The notes: generated by a model not told the origin, from the letters alone. Positions 35,643 to 44,836 are shown, counted from the first letter of the stretch. The stretch: DNA of 64,000 nt from Thiomicrospira aerophila AL3 (GCF_000227665.2 NZ_CP007030.1:186001-250000), one strand, 5' to 3'. Translations and numbers: made by a program.

Positions 35643-37075
35643 GTAAGGGTCATCATTTTAAGAGTTTGCACCCGTTGTTGGTGTTCCAAACGACTTTGTT
35701 TGAGGTTTGGGTCATGCAGCGGATACTGCGCAGCAAGTGCAGGAAATTGTTGTTTAATTATACTTGCCGCTTCCCAAGGGGCATGGATGAGATGATTAGG
35801 AAGCGGTGCTAATTCAGGCATCCATTTTCGGATATAGTGCCCCTGTGGGTCAAATTTTTCGCTTTGGACTACGGGGTTAAAAAGCCGAAAATAGGGTGCA
35901 GCATCGACACCACAGCCAGCAACCCATTGCCAGCCCATCACATTATTGGCGATGTCGGCATCTAATAAAGTATGCTCAAACCACTGTTGACCCACTAACC
36001 AATGTTGGTTGAGGTTTTTGGTCAACCATGACGCTACCAGCATTCTCACCCGATTATGCATCCAACCGGTTTGCCACAATTGGCGCATGCCGGCATCAAT
36101 AATTGGTACACCCGTATGGCCCGTTTGCCAAGCGGTGACCTGCTCATCGGGCGCTGGCCAACTCAGTTGATTAAATTTGGCTTGATAGGCTTGTGTTTGT
36201 AGATCGGGGTTAAAGAATAACAGGTAGCGTGCAAACTCTCGCCAAATAAGCTGGCGGATAAATGCATGGATAGCTTCACTATCAGCAGGCCTGCTAGTTA
36301 TAGCGTTTCGACATGCTTCAAGTATAGCGACTGAACTGATCTCGCCAAAGTGTAAATGGATAGACAGCTGACTTGTGCCCATGATGCTGGGAAAATCCCG
36401 CTGCTTGGGGTAGTGATGAATACTATCCGTTAAAAAGTTGTTTGCCTGTTGCCAAGCTGCTTGCTCACCCATTTGCCAATGACTGAGTAGGCGCTTAGCC
36501 CATTGAGTGTTTTTAATCCGCGCTAAGGATGCAGGTATGTTTGCATCGCTAGGTTCAAGGTCAATCGTTTTTAGATTTGACCAGTTGGCGGCACCTTCAG
36601 CTTTGGGTACCTCATCAAGTAGGCTAAAAACTTTTTTGCTAAAGGGGGTATAGACTCCATAAGGCTTACCCTGTTGAGTAAGAATACTTTCAGGGGATAA
36701 CCAGGCCTGGTCAAAGGGAGTCAGTTTTACTTTAAGCTGTTTACAGACCTCAAGGGCTTGTTGTTGCAGAGTGTAATAAGGCTCACCCTGCTCGAAATGA
36801 TAAAGCACTTCGGTGATCTGATAGCGGTTCAGTACATCTTCAAAATGGTTTTTGAATGAGCCATCGCTGATTAAAAGGTCAGCCCCTTTTGATTTTAAAG
36901 ATTGCTGCAGTTTTTCTAAGCTGGCCGCTAACCAGGCCTGATTGGCTTCTCCTTGGGTAAGTTGCGGGTCATGAAAGTAGGCAAAGAGGCAGGAGTGTTC
37001 TGTTGCTAGAGCATGATGAATGGGGGCATGGTCATTTAGGCGTAAATCACGCTGAAACCAAATTAACTGACGCAT
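35639..37075 (-). CDS. phrB: Deoxyribodipyrimidine (CPD) photolyase
   Basis: A 478-residue class I photolyase that reverses cyclobutane pyrimidine dimers with blue/UVA light, FADH- and an antenna cofactor. It starts MRQLIWFQRDLRLNDHAPIHHALA; the FAD domain contains FIRQLIWREFARYLLFFNPDL, PIIDAGMRQLWQTGWMHNRVRMLVASWLTKNLNQHW and LLDADIANNVMGWQWVAGCGVDAAPYFRLFNPVVQSEKFDPQG. The conserved tryptophans of the electron chain appear present. Three CAGGCCTG copies (36286, 36702, 36933) lie in the gene, one encoding SRPA and two encoding QAWL. It abuts the chalcone-isomerase-like gene with no gap. Confidence 0.95.
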   Translation of the reverse strand: MRQLIWFQRDLRLNDHAPIHHALATEHSCLFAYFHDPQLTQGEANQAWLAASLEKLQQSLKSKGADLLISDGSFKNHFEDVLNRYQITEVLYHFEQGEPYYTLQQQALEVCKQLKVKLTPFDQAWLSPESILTQQGKPYGVYTPFSKKVFSLLDEVPKAEGAANWSNLKTIDLEPSDANIPASLARIKNTQWAKRLLSHWQMGEQAAWQQANNFLTDSIHHYPKQRDFPSIMGTSQLSIHLHFGEISSVAILEACRNAITSRPADSEAIHAFIRQLIWREFARYLLFFNPDLQTQAYQAKFNQLSWPAPDEQVTAWQTGHTGVPIIDAGMRQLWQTGWMHNRVRMLVASWLTKNLNQHWLVGQQWFEHTLLDADIANNVMGWQWVAGCGVDAAPYFRLFNPVVQSEKFDPQGHYIRKWMPELAPLPNHLIHAPWEAASIIKQQFPALAAQYPLHDPNLKQSRLEHQQRVQTLKMMTLT

Positions 37076-37585
37076 TTAAGGTAAATTCGCTAGTAGGTTG
37101 TTTTTTAAACGATCAGATAGCGGGGTATCGCCAATCCAAATTCCAAAATAGACCGCTTTAAAGCCAGGCGTAGCAATTCTCACCAGTTCGTTACCATTTA
37201 GTATTAACGCGGTGCCCTGTTCTGGTATATGGTCTAGTAGGTAGCAATCACCTTGATTAACGGGTTGATAGGCCTGATGGAGCTGCTCAACGGCATTAGC
37301 CAAGTCTTCGGGCAAGTTATCGGGTAAGGCATGATTGGCTCCATCGACAAAGTTGTCTACCGTGAGGCTGCGCGCATAACAAAGCTCAAGTTGCAAAGGC
37401 GTTTCATCAGCCAGAAGGCTTTGGCGCGTGGTGCTTGGTTGAGCGCGTAACGTTGCGTCATAAAGTTTAATAAATCCCCAGCGTGCGGTGCCTTCGCCTG
37501 CGACGAACCAGTTTTGGCTGCTTAGCGCAGGGAGCGTCGTGGCGCTAAGTGTTAACACCAAACCTAATTTGATGAACAGTTTCAT
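37076..37585 (-). CDS. Chalcone isomerase-like periplasmic protein
   Basis: A 169-residue exported protein with a signal peptide (LGLVLTLSATTLPALS) and a domain like the bacterial chalcone-isomerase-fold family (WFVAGEGTARWGFIKLYDATLRA...LELCYARSLTVDNFVDGANHAL...GDCYLLDHIPEQGTALILNGNELVRIATPGFKAVYFGIWIGDTPLSDRLKNNLLA). Bacterial members usually lack true chalcone isomerase activity and may bind fatty acids. Placement inside a lipid-modifying, light-linked operon fits a fatty-acid role (inference). It overlaps the DUF3833 gene by 4 bp. Confidence 0.75.
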   Translation of the reverse strand: MKLFIKLGLVLTLSATTLPALSSQNWFVAGEGTARWGFIKLYDATLRAQPSTTRQSLLADETPLQLELCYARSLTVDNFVDGANHALPDNLPEDLANAVEQLHQAYQPVNQGDCYLLDHIPEQGTALILNGNELVRIATPGFKAVYFGIWIGDTPLSDRLKNNLLANLP

Positions 37586-38124
37586 GATGCAGGGCCTTGT
37601 TTGTTAAAGAACAAGGTTACCTCGCCAACCCTAAAACCAAACTTAGAAACGGTGGCGCGATTAAGCATGACCTCGTTAGATTGTAAGAACATCCAATCAT
37701 CAAAATTGACTGCAATGGTGCTATTACGGAAAGGTAAGTCAAGGGTGTAAGTCCAATGAAAGACGGATCCTTCTGTGCGTCCATGAGCTTCACCAATCAC
37801 ATCACCAGCGGTACCGCGATAGGTGTTCGGAGCAATGCGTTTAATCACCCAAATGCGTTGTTCAGTTTCACCGTCGTCATAAACAAATTGCTCGTCGAGT
37901 GTAATGGTGTCGCCGTCAATCGTGCCGGTGATATCGACATAAAAGCGACGCTTTACTTCGCCCGAGCGACTTTGGAACTGCCCCCAGGCATAGGTTTTGC
38001 CTTCAAAATAACTAAACAAATCAAAGGCGGGTTCAGTTCCAGCGTAATCTTCAATCTTCATGCTTGAGCATCCTAATAAAAAGCTGCTGGTAATAACCAG
38101 CAACCAGGCTTTAATATTGAACAT
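37582..38124 (-). CDS. DUF3833 lipoprotein
   Basis: A 180-residue lipoprotein with lipobox LLGCSS (Cys19). The mature region is a lipocalin-like beta barrel typical of DUF3833 (FSYFEGKTYAWGQFQSRSGEVKRRFYVDITGTIDGDTITLDEQFVYDDGETEQRIWVIKR). The function of this family is unknown, but it regularly travels with Cfa-type synthases and photolyases. It shares one base with the stop of the cfa gene upstream, indicating tight translational coupling. Confidence 0.8.
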   Translation of the reverse strand: MFNIKAWLLVITSSFLLGCSSMKIEDYAGTEPAFDLFSYFEGKTYAWGQFQSRSGEVKRRFYVDITGTIDGDTITLDEQFVYDDGETEQRIWVIKRIAPNTYRGTAGDVIGEAHGRTEGSVFHWTYTLDLPFRNSTIAVNFDDWMFLQSNEVMLNRATVSKFGFRVGEVTLFFNKQGPAS

Positions 38125-39341
38125 TATTTATGCTCCAGGGTTAGTTGGATCACATCGGTGCGTTGGGTTTCAAAGCCCACTCGGCAATAATCAAGGTAGT
38201 AGTGCCAAATACGTTGAAACTTATCATCAAAGCCAAGTTGTTCAACCTGCTCAAGTTTTAGATCAAATTCTTGACGCCAACGGTGTAGGGTTTCGGCATA
38301 GTCGAGTCCGAAGCTAAAATTGTTAGTAATTTTAAAACCATAGCGATCGGCAAGTTCAACAAGTTGGGTTTTTGATGGGAGTAGCCCGCCTGGGAAAATA
38401 TAAGTTTGAATAAAGTCCACACCTTGTTGATATTTTTCGGCATAGGCCTCATCGATGGTAATAATTTGTAACACCGCTTTGCCTTGGTCGGCGAGTAAGG
38501 CTTTGAGTTGACTAAAATAGCTGTCCCAATACTCTTGTCCAACCGCCTCAAACATTTCAATACTCACAATGTGGTCGAATTGGCCAGTTTGATGGCGATA
38601 ATCGGTTAAGCTAAGTTGGGTTTTGTGATCAAGGTTGAGGTTTTTCATGCGGTTTTTGGCAAACTCCAACTGCTCTCTAGACAAAGTAATACCGGTTACT
38701 TCAGCATTACGTTTAGCTGCTTCTTCAGCAAAACCACCCCATCCACAACCGATTTCAAGAATATGCTGTTGGGGTTTAACGTCTAGCTCATCAAGAATGC
38801 GATGATATTTGTTGAGCTGTGCGGTTGCCAGATCCTCATTGGGCTGTTTAAACAGTGCACTTGAGTAGGTCATTGTGTTATCGAGCCAAAGCTGGTAGAA
38901 GTCATTGCCCAGGTCGTAGTGGGCCGAAATGTTTTCTTTACTGTTTTCAACTGAATTATGGTTGTCTAGGTGGCGCTTAAGATACTTACTGTAAAACCAA
39001 TTTTTACCAAGTAAAACCTGCGATAAGGCTTGTTCATTCATTGCGCCAAAATGCAATAGATGATGTAAGTTGGGTGTTTCTATAAAGTGTTTTGAATAGG
39101 CTTTAGCAAAACCTAACTCACCCTGTGTAATCAGTAACCATAAGAACTTGAGGGGTTTAAGGATTCTGATTTCAGCGTGAAGGCCTTCGTGTTGGCCTTG
39201 GTAGCGTTGTTGGTTGTTGCCAATTTGAACGGTTAATGAGCCATAAGCAATGGCATCAAAAGGTAGGCGGTTGAGTACCCATTGACCAAACAATGGGGTT
39301 TTTATTTCATCAAACTCGGCGCTGGTTGTTTTGCTTAACAT
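38124..39341 (-). CDS. Cyclopropane-fatty-acyl-phospholipid synthase-family SAM methyltransferase
   Basis: A 405-residue CfaS-like enzyme. The SAM motif is ILEIGCGWGGFAEEAAKRNAEVTGITLS, preceded by NISAHYDLGNDFYQLWLDNTMTYSSALF (the conserved bicarbonate/lipid site) and followed by FDHIVSIEMFEAVGQEYWDSYF. It adds a methylene or methyl group to unsaturated membrane lipids. The frame extends to 39437 but the ATG at 39341 has GGAGAT. In Rhodobacter the light/singlet-oxygen regulon contains similar enzymes that lead to cyclopropane or furan fatty acids; which product forms here is unknown. It overlaps DUF1365 by 7 bp. Confidence 0.85.
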   Translation of the reverse strand: MLSKTTSAEFDEIKTPLFGQWVLNRLPFDAIAYGSLTVQIGNNQQRYQGQHEGLHAEIRILKPLKFLWLLITQGELGFAKAYSKHFIETPNLHHLLHFGAMNEQALSQVLLGKNWFYSKYLKRHLDNHNSVENSKENISAHYDLGNDFYQLWLDNTMTYSSALFKQPNEDLATAQLNKYHRILDELDVKPQQHILEIGCGWGGFAEEAAKRNAEVTGITLSREQLEFAKNRMKNLNLDHKTQLSLTDYRHQTGQFDHIVSIEMFEAVGQEYWDSYFSQLKALLADQGKAVLQIITIDEAYAEKYQQGVDFIQTYIFPGGLLPSKTQLVELADRYGFKITNNFSFGLDYAETLHRWRQEFDLKLEQVEQLGFDDKFQRIWHYYLDYCRVGFETQRTDVIQLTLEHK

Positions 39342-40120
39342 GATTTCATCTCCGAATGACTGTGTCGAATATCTTTTAGGTGTGATGGGGTGGCATGGAA
39401 CTTCCCGCCTAATAGCCAAATTTTTAATGCCCACCAATGAATAAGTGCGATGACCTTAAACATTTTAATCGGTGCTAACCCTGCGACTCTTAGCAAGTTT
39501 TGCGTGGTAAGTGGCGCAAAGTGATAGTCTTGGCTGGCATAAAAGAAAACTTTATTATTTTGCGTTTCTTGAATAAAGGTGTAAAAACGTTGACTAGGCG
39601 CGGTTAATTTAAAATGGTAGTGTGCTTGCATATCAATAAAGGGTGACACGTGAAATATTTTTTCGGCGACACTCTGCATAGTCTGATCCTTGGCCTGATC
39701 TAGGTGGCTGAGATTGAGCACATAATGATGCCATTGACCGAAGGTGTTGCTCACTTCTGCCACAACCGCATAAAGCTGGTCTTTAGCATCATAGGCATAC
39801 CACATAGCAAGCGGGTTAAAGGCATAGCCCAAAATTCGTGGATAACAAACCAGCTCAATTTTGGCAGGTTCCATCAGGTTGTACTCTGCTAATAAGCTTG
39901 TTAGCCACTGGCGCCAAGGTGTGCCGTCACGAGAACCGTGGTCACGGGTATGGACGCTAAGAAGATTGAAGCGATTAAAACCAAGTAATCTGTGTTCAGA
40001 TGCTTCTTGCTCAAACGTGTCAATATCAATTTTAATGCTTGCGGTAGTGTACTCAAAATGATACACCACCGGCTGTTCACGCCGATGCATCACTTTACCA
40101 AAATACAAACATGATGCCAT
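39335..40120 (-). CDS. DUF1365 domain-containing protein
   Basis: A 261-residue protein (MASCLYFGKVMHRREQPVVYHFEYTTASIKIDIDTFEQ...FGFNRFNLLSVHTRDHGSRDGTPWRQWLTSLL...ICYPRILGYAFNPLAMWYAYD), matching DUF1365, which nearly always sits between an FAD amine-oxidase-like gene and a Cfa-like methyltransferase. It may be an auxiliary in unsaturated-lipid modification. Start at 40120 (TAATG overlap with the upstream stop) is preferred over 40153. Confidence 0.85.
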   Translation of the reverse strand: MASCLYFGKVMHRREQPVVYHFEYTTASIKIDIDTFEQEASEHRLLGFNRFNLLSVHTRDHGSRDGTPWRQWLTSLLAEYNLMEPAKIELVCYPRILGYAFNPLAMWYAYDAKDQLYAVVAEVSNTFGQWHHYVLNLSHLDQAKDQTMQSVAEKIFHVSPFIDMQAHYHFKLTAPSQRFYTFIQETQNNKVFFYASQDYHFAPLTTQNLLRVAGLAPIKMFKVIALIHWWALKIWLLGGKFHATPSHLKDIRHSHSEMKSC

Positions 40121-41403
40121 TAATGATGTTCCCAAGGTAGGGGTAGTTGCCAAAGTCTGGCGATACGTGCCGCACTGCGTAAGCCGTCTTCATGAAAACC
40201 ATATCCGGTGTAGGCGCCAGCAAACCAGCAGCCTTGATGCCCTTGGATGGTTTCTAGTTCTTTTTGCGCGCTCATAGCCGCTTCATCAAATACTGGGTGA
40301 TCGTATTCAAATTGCGCGATGACTTTGCTTGGATCAGGTTCTCGAGTAGGATTCAGCGTCACTAGAATGGGGGTTTCCGTTCGTAGCGGTTGTAGTTGGT
40401 TCATCCAATAGGTAACCGCTACCGCACGATTTTGATCTTGATTCAGGTCGCTTAAATAATTCCAAGATGCCCAAGCCGAATGAATTTTTGGCATCAAGCT
40501 TTCATCTGTATGTAACCAGGCCTGGTTGGGTTGAAACTTGAAATTTGACATGAGGGCGAAGTCTGGATGTTGGTTAAGTAGTTGATAAGTCTGATCACCA
40601 TGGCAAGCAAACACGACTTGATCGAATTCATGTTGTTGTCCATCGGCAGTATGGATGATGACTTTGCCTTGATCGTCTACTTTAGGTTCAACTTGGGTGG
40701 CACCTTGGTGGATTGTTTCAAATTTAGCGTGTTTGGTTATCGCTTCAATATAATGACGCGCGCCATTTCGGACGGTTTTCCATTGTGGACGGTCGTTGAC
40801 GTTGAGTAAACCGTGGTTGTTGAAAAACTGTAAAAAGCTCTGTGCCGGAAACTTTAACATGGTGTCTGTTGGGCAAGACCAAATGGCTGCAGCCATTGGA
40901 AGTAGGTAGTCTTGTTGCATGGATGAACTAAACTTATGTTGGGTGAGATAGTCACCCAGGCTTAGGTCGTGGTCAAGGTGGTGTAAATCTTTTTTGGCTT
41001 GTTTGTTAAAACGTAAGATTTCACGAATCATTCGCCAGTGCGCCAGAGAAAATAAGTTTTTGCGTTGGGCAAAGAGGGTGTTGAGATTGTTGCCGGCGTA
41101 TTCAAGACGACCTTGATCAATGGAGACCGCAAAACTCATATCTGTTTCTGCGGTGTGAATGTGTAGATGTTTAAACATAGCCGTCAGTAACGGATAGTTG
41201 GGCTCGTTATAGACGATAAAGCCGGTATCAACAGCAATTTTTTTACCCTCATGTTCAAAATCAACGGTATTCGTATGGCCCCCAAGTCTGGGTTCTTTTT
41301 CAAATAAAGTGACGTGGTGAGCTTGGCTTAAAAACCATGCGCTAGCGATGCCGCTGATGCCGCTACCAATGATGGCCACTTTTTGTGATTTTAAATTGTG
41401 CAT
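40120..41403 (-). CDS. NAD(P)/FAD-dependent oxidoreductase (amine-oxidase-like, COG2907)
   Basis: A 427-residue flavoprotein. The N-terminal dinucleotide fold is KVAIIGSGISGIASAWFLSQAHHVTLFEKEPRLGGHTNTVDF, followed by DTGFIVYNEPNYPLL, typical of the desaturase-like amine-oxidase group. A C-terminal FAD contact GCWFAGAYTGYGFHEDGLRSA closes the domain. Together with DUF1365 and the Cfa-like enzyme it forms a three-gene set widespread in light- or singlet-oxygen-induced clusters. It is the first gene of the seven-gene minus-strand operon; its promoter is in the 64-bp gap before the SDR gene. Confidence 0.88.
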   Translation of the reverse strand: MHNLKSQKVAIIGSGISGIASAWFLSQAHHVTLFEKEPRLGGHTNTVDFEHEGKKIAVDTGFIVYNEPNYPLLTAMFKHLHIHTAETDMSFAVSIDQGRLEYAGNNLNTLFAQRKNLFSLAHWRMIREILRFNKQAKKDLHHLDHDLSLGDYLTQHKFSSSMQQDYLLPMAAAIWSCPTDTMLKFPAQSFLQFFNNHGLLNVNDRPQWKTVRNGARHYIEAITKHAKFETIHQGATQVEPKVDDQGKVIIHTADGQQHEFDQVVFACHGDQTYQLLNQHPDFALMSNFKFQPNQAWLHTDESLMPKIHSAWASWNYLSDLNQDQNRAVAVTYWMNQLQPLRTETPILVTLNPTREPDPSKVIAQFEYDHPVFDEAAMSAQKELETIQGHQGCWFAGAYTGYGFHEDGLRSAARIARLWQLPLPWEHH

Positions 41404-41467
41404 TTGCTGTTAAACTCTCTTTAGAAAATATTTATACATACATTATACACGGTTTTGAGGAAGGACT
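41404..41467. promoter_or_regulatory. Divergent promoter region of the light-response island
   Basis: Both operons must start here. TTATACA occurs twice (41432 and 41443), 11 bp apart, one helical turn. The reverse strand of the same block has a perfect TATAAT (41447-41442) for the minus operon, without a good -35, as expected of a regulated promoter. TGTATAA, the same heptamer reversed, also occurs at 11768 before the first photolyase operon. A LitR-type operator is suggested but unproven. Confidence 0.45.
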
Positions 41468-42271
41468 ATGAAAGCAGAGAGTGATGCTGAGATTTTTGCG
41501 CAAAAAATATGGTTGGTTGGGGCGTCTCAGGGGATAGGCTTAGCCTTGCTCAAAATGTGGTTGGGGCAAGGTGCACAAGTCGTTGCGTCGGCACGAAACA
41601 CCGGAAATAGTTCGGAGTTGGTTGCCTTGAAAACGGCTTATCCGCAGCACTTATATCTATTAAACCTAGATGTCACAAAAGATGCTGCGTTAGATGATCT
41701 TGTGTCAGAAGCCTGGCATGCTTTTGATGGCTTGGATGCCTGGTTTTATAATGTTGGTAGTTATTTTCCAATGTCGAGTCATGATTGGGATTTGGCGGCA
41801 TTTATGCAAATGAATCAAGCGAATTATTTAGGCGCAGTAAAACTGATGATGCCTTTGCGGGATTATTTTGTTGCTCAGGGCCATGGTCGATGGATATGGA
41901 ATGCCAGTGTGGCGGGTTATTTTGGTCTTCCTTATGGGGGTGGGTATTCAGCCCCGAAAGCAGCGTTAATTAATTTAGCTGAATCTTTAGCGCCAGAATT
42001 GGCTGAACAGGGGGTTCGTTTGCAAATAATAAATCATGGCTTTGTTAAAACACGTTTAACGGCTAAAAATGATTTTGCCATGCCTGGGTTGATGATGCCT
42101 GAGCAGGCTGCCGCTGCGATTAATCGTGGCTTAAAGCGCAATCGTGGATTCGAAATTCGGTTTCCGCGTGGTTTGGTTAGCTTTCTAAGCTTGCTAAAAT
42201 GCTTGCCTTATCGTTTAAGCTTAGCGCTAACGCGTCGTATGTTAAAGCCCAAAAAAGAGGTAGCGGAGTGA
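41468..42271 (+). CDS. Short-chain dehydrogenase/reductase
   Basis: A 267-residue SDR. The NAD(P) site is WLVGASQGIGLALLKMW (about residue 18), the catalytic core is WIWNASVAGYFGLPYGGGYSAPKAALINLAESLA with Ser-Tyr-Lys (YSAPK), and the NAG-equivalent motif is reduced (FYNVGS). Rhodobacter and Vibrio homologues are co-induced with photolyase and Cfa-type genes. GGAAGG ribosome site; the stop overlaps the next start as TGATG. Confidence 0.85.
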   Translation: MKAESDAEIFAQKIWLVGASQGIGLALLKMWLGQGAQVVASARNTGNSSELVALKTAYPQHLYLLNLDVTKDAALDDLVSEAWHAFDGLDAWFYNVGSYFPMSSHDWDLAAFMQMNQANYLGAVKLMMPLRDYFVAQGHGRWIWNASVAGYFGLPYGGGYSAPKAALINLAESLAPELAEQGVRLQIINHGFVKTRLTAKNDFAMPGLMMPEQAAAAINRGLKRNRGFEIRFPRGLVSFLSLLKCLPYRLSLALTRRMLKPKKEVAE

Positions 42272-42771
42272 TGACAACACATTACTATGAATTGACCGCA
42301 TCACAAAAAGTTGCGCCACAGGCGCGCCCATCTCAATCCATTGCAGAGGTTTTAACCACTTATCAGGAAATGTTTGAAAACCTAGACCCGCACACTATGG
42401 CACAGCATTTTAGTGAAGTGTTTGCGCCTCAGGTGTACTTTAAAGACCCTTTTAATGAAATCAAAGGGCGTGCTAAGTTGGTGGGGTTATTTGAGCATAT
42501 GTTCACCACCTTGCATGAGCCGATGTTTCGGATTCACCATAAAGCCGGTTCGGGCAACACCGGCTATTTAGAGTGGCGTTTTTACTTTAAGTTAAAACCC
42601 AATCAACCCGTTAAGCAAATTAATGGCATGAGTAAGATTGTCATTGATGAGCAGGGTTGGGTGATTGTGCACATTGATTATTGGGATAGCGGCGAGTATG
42701 TCTATCACCAAGTGCCCGTTGTCGGTGCTTTAACGCGCTGGGTGGCTAAAAAGTTAAGGGCACCGCTTTAA
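42271..42771 (+). CDS. NTF2/SnoaL-like protein
   Basis: A 166-residue protein with an NTF2-like fold: VLTTYQEMFENLDPHTMAQHFSEVFAPQVYFKDPFNEIKGRAKLVGLFEHMFTTL...GYLEWRFYF...INGMSKIVIDEQGWVIVHIDYWDSGEYVYHQVPVVGALTRWVAKKL. The family binds small hydrophobic ligands; here it belongs to the light-linked lipid cluster. Start set by the TGATG overlap with the SDR stop at 42271, and it overlaps the transporter start by one base. Confidence 0.8.
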   Translation: MTTHYYELTASQKVAPQARPSQSIAEVLTTYQEMFENLDPHTMAQHFSEVFAPQVYFKDPFNEIKGRAKLVGLFEHMFTTLHEPMFRIHHKAGSGNTGYLEWRFYFKLKPNQPVKQINGMSKIVIDEQGWVIVHIDYWDSGEYVYHQVPVVGALTRWVAKKLRAPL

Positions 42772-44027
42772 TGGGTTTGCAACCTCTTTGGTATGGTCTC
42801 CCTGCCTGGCCACTCGCCATGTTGGGTATTCCACTCTATGTGTATTTGCCGGCTTATTATCATGAATTAGGCGTGGGGCTGGCTGCGATTGGTATCGCAC
42901 TATTGCTTGCGCGTTTCACCGATGTATTGACAGACCCGTTGTTGGGTTGGTTGCGAGATCATCTGAGTCCGCGAGGACATTATTTAATGATTGGAGTAGG
43001 TTGGGCACTGCTGCTTGTGTCTTTGTGGCATTTGTTATTACCGGTGGCGCCAACGGCATTAAATTTATTGGGATGGTCTCTGCTGCTCTATTTTGCTTGG
43101 ACGCTGATAATGATTCCCTATCAAGCACTCAGTGCTGAGGTGACCGCTGATTTGCACCATAAAACCAGTTTTACTTCGGTGCGAGAGGCGTTTGCCATTA
43201 TCGGTGTGGTCTCGGTGTTGAGTCTGCCGGTTGTTCTTGATGTCAGTCCAACCAGTCGTGCGCTTTTTGAAGTGCTTTATCCTCTGGTTGCGTTCGGGTT
43301 GACACTGTTTTTGGGCTTAATGTTGTGGCGGTTGAAGCGCCCAGAATTGGTTGCGCTTGACGCGGGTACACCTAAGTCTTCTTTGTGGCAAAAGGCCAAC
43401 TACATTTGGCAAGATGCCGCGAGTCGCAGGTTATTACCTGCGTATTTTCTAAATAGTCTTGCGAATGCCTTGCCAGCTACGCTATTCATATTATTTGTGC
43501 AAGGGTATTTGGATCTTGAGCCCCAAACCGGTGTGTTATTGTTGGCCTTTTTTATAGCTGGCGTATTAGGTTTACCTGCCTGGGTTTGGTTGGCAAAACG
43601 CATCGGTAAATACCAGGCCTGGCAAGTGTCTATTGTGTTGGCTTGTTTAAGCTTTGTATGGGTCTTTGCGCTTGAACCCGGAAATTTTGTTGGATTTTTG
43701 ATCATTAGTTTTATATCGGGGCTAAGTTTGGGAGCTGATGTGGCCTTGCCCTCTTCTATTCAGGCGGATGTCGCGCAAGATTTGTCTAAGCAGCAAGGCC
43801 CCATGAGCGGTGTGTTGTTTGGCATTTGGGGGATGCTAACCAAACTAGCCTTAGCCTTGGCGGTTGGATTAAGTTTGCCCTTGATCGATTGGGCAGGCTG
43901 GGAGCAGCAAACCGCTGAGAGTATGACCATGATTCTTTGGTTGTACGCCGGTTTGCCGATTATGATTAAGCTGATGGTATTAGCCTATTTGTTTTATACG
44001 CGACACCAAGAACCCCGTAAGGTGTAA
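42771..44027 (+). CDS. GPH-family (MFS) transporter
   Basis: A 418-residue membrane protein with about eleven or twelve helices. The glycoside-pentoside-hexuronide signature is LLARFTDVLTDPLLGWLRDHLSPRGHYLMIGVGWALL. It is the third gene of the plus-strand operon of the light island (SDR-NTF2-transporter), an order also seen in Rhodobacter next to Cfa-type genes. It more likely exports or flips a lipid or cofactor than a sugar (inference). Confidence 0.82.
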   Translation: MGLQPLWYGLPAWPLAMLGIPLYVYLPAYYHELGVGLAAIGIALLLARFTDVLTDPLLGWLRDHLSPRGHYLMIGVGWALLLVSLWHLLLPVAPTALNLLGWSLLLYFAWTLIMIPYQALSAEVTADLHHKTSFTSVREAFAIIGVVSVLSLPVVLDVSPTSRALFEVLYPLVAFGLTLFLGLMLWRLKRPELVALDAGTPKSSLWQKANYIWQDAASRRLLPAYFLNSLANALPATLFILFVQGYLDLEPQTGVLLLAFFIAGVLGLPAWVWLAKRIGKYQAWQVSIVLACLSFVWVFALEPGNFVGFLIISFISGLSLGADVALPSSIQADVAQDLSKQQGPMSGVLFGIWGMLTKLALALAVGLSLPLIDWAGWEQQTAESMTMILWLYAGLPIMIKLMVLAYLFYTRHQEPRKV

Positions 44028-44035
44028 TTGCCAGT

Positions 44036-44836
44036 TTAAGCTGCGCGCGGTCGCAGAGCTTGTAATAGCAGCGTTAGTAAAAACAATCCGAGTGCACAAA
44101 CTACTATAGCAGGACCGGTGGGCACATCAAGGTGCCAAGAAAGTCCCAGGCCCAGTAAAATGGCAATGCTCGCTAACATCACTGCGAAAACCAGCATTTG
44201 CTCAGGTGAGTGAGCCCAGCGTCGCGCGGTAGCCGCCGGCAGTATCAGTAGCGAGGTAATGAGTAGAATGCCCACTACTTTCATGGACATCGCAATGACC
44301 AGTGCAAGAAGAAGGGTCATTTGAAGTTGTAACCGTGACACGGCCACGCCTTCTACTTGAGCAAGGTCTGGATTGAGGGTGAGGTTAATTAGACCTTGCC
44401 ACTGGGTGGATAGAAACAAGATCACCAGGCCTGCTATAGCGACCATGAGTAATAGATCATAGAGGTTTAAGTTAAGAATGTCGCCAAATAAGAAGCTCAT
44501 GATGTCAATGTTGACGCCTGACTGAAGTGCAACGAGCACCAGGCCGCTAGCGAGGCTGCCGTGAGCTAAGATACCCAAGAGGGTGTCATTGGCTAGTTGG
44601 GTATGGCGTTTTAAAAAATGCAGGCTAATGACCAGTAAGAACGAGGTCATCAAAATGGCAAGGCTTAAATTAATGCTAAGCATCAGCCCGATGCCGACGC
44701 CCAGCAGCGCAGAGTGAGCGAGCGTTTCGCCAAAATAGGCCTGACGCTGCCAAACAACAAATAAACCGAGTGGTGCAGCAATCCAGGCAGTTAGTAGTCC
44801 GCCGGCTAGAGCTAGCCAAATAAAATAATCAAGCAT
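44036..44836 (-). CDS. znuB: Zinc ABC transporter permease
   Basis: A 266-residue ABC-3 permease with eight or nine helices (LAGGLLTAWIAAPLGLFVVWQRQAYFGETLAHSALLGVGIGL, a signature of metal permeases). It forms the membrane channel of the ZnuABC zinc importer. The ATG at 44836 overlaps the end of znuC by 8 bp, so translation is coupled. CAGGCCTG at 44426 encodes AGL. Confidence 0.92.
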   Translation of the reverse strand: MLDYFIWLALAGGLLTAWIAAPLGLFVVWQRQAYFGETLAHSALLGVGIGLMLSINLSLAILMTSFLLVISLHFLKRHTQLANDTLLGILAHGSLASGLVLVALQSGVNIDIMSFLFGDILNLNLYDLLLMVAIAGLVILFLSTQWQGLINLTLNPDLAQVEGVAVSRLQLQMTLLLALVIAMSMKVVGILLITSLLILPAATARRWAHSPEQMLVFAVMLASIAILLGLGLSWHLDVPTGPAIVVCALGLFLLTLLLQALRPRAA

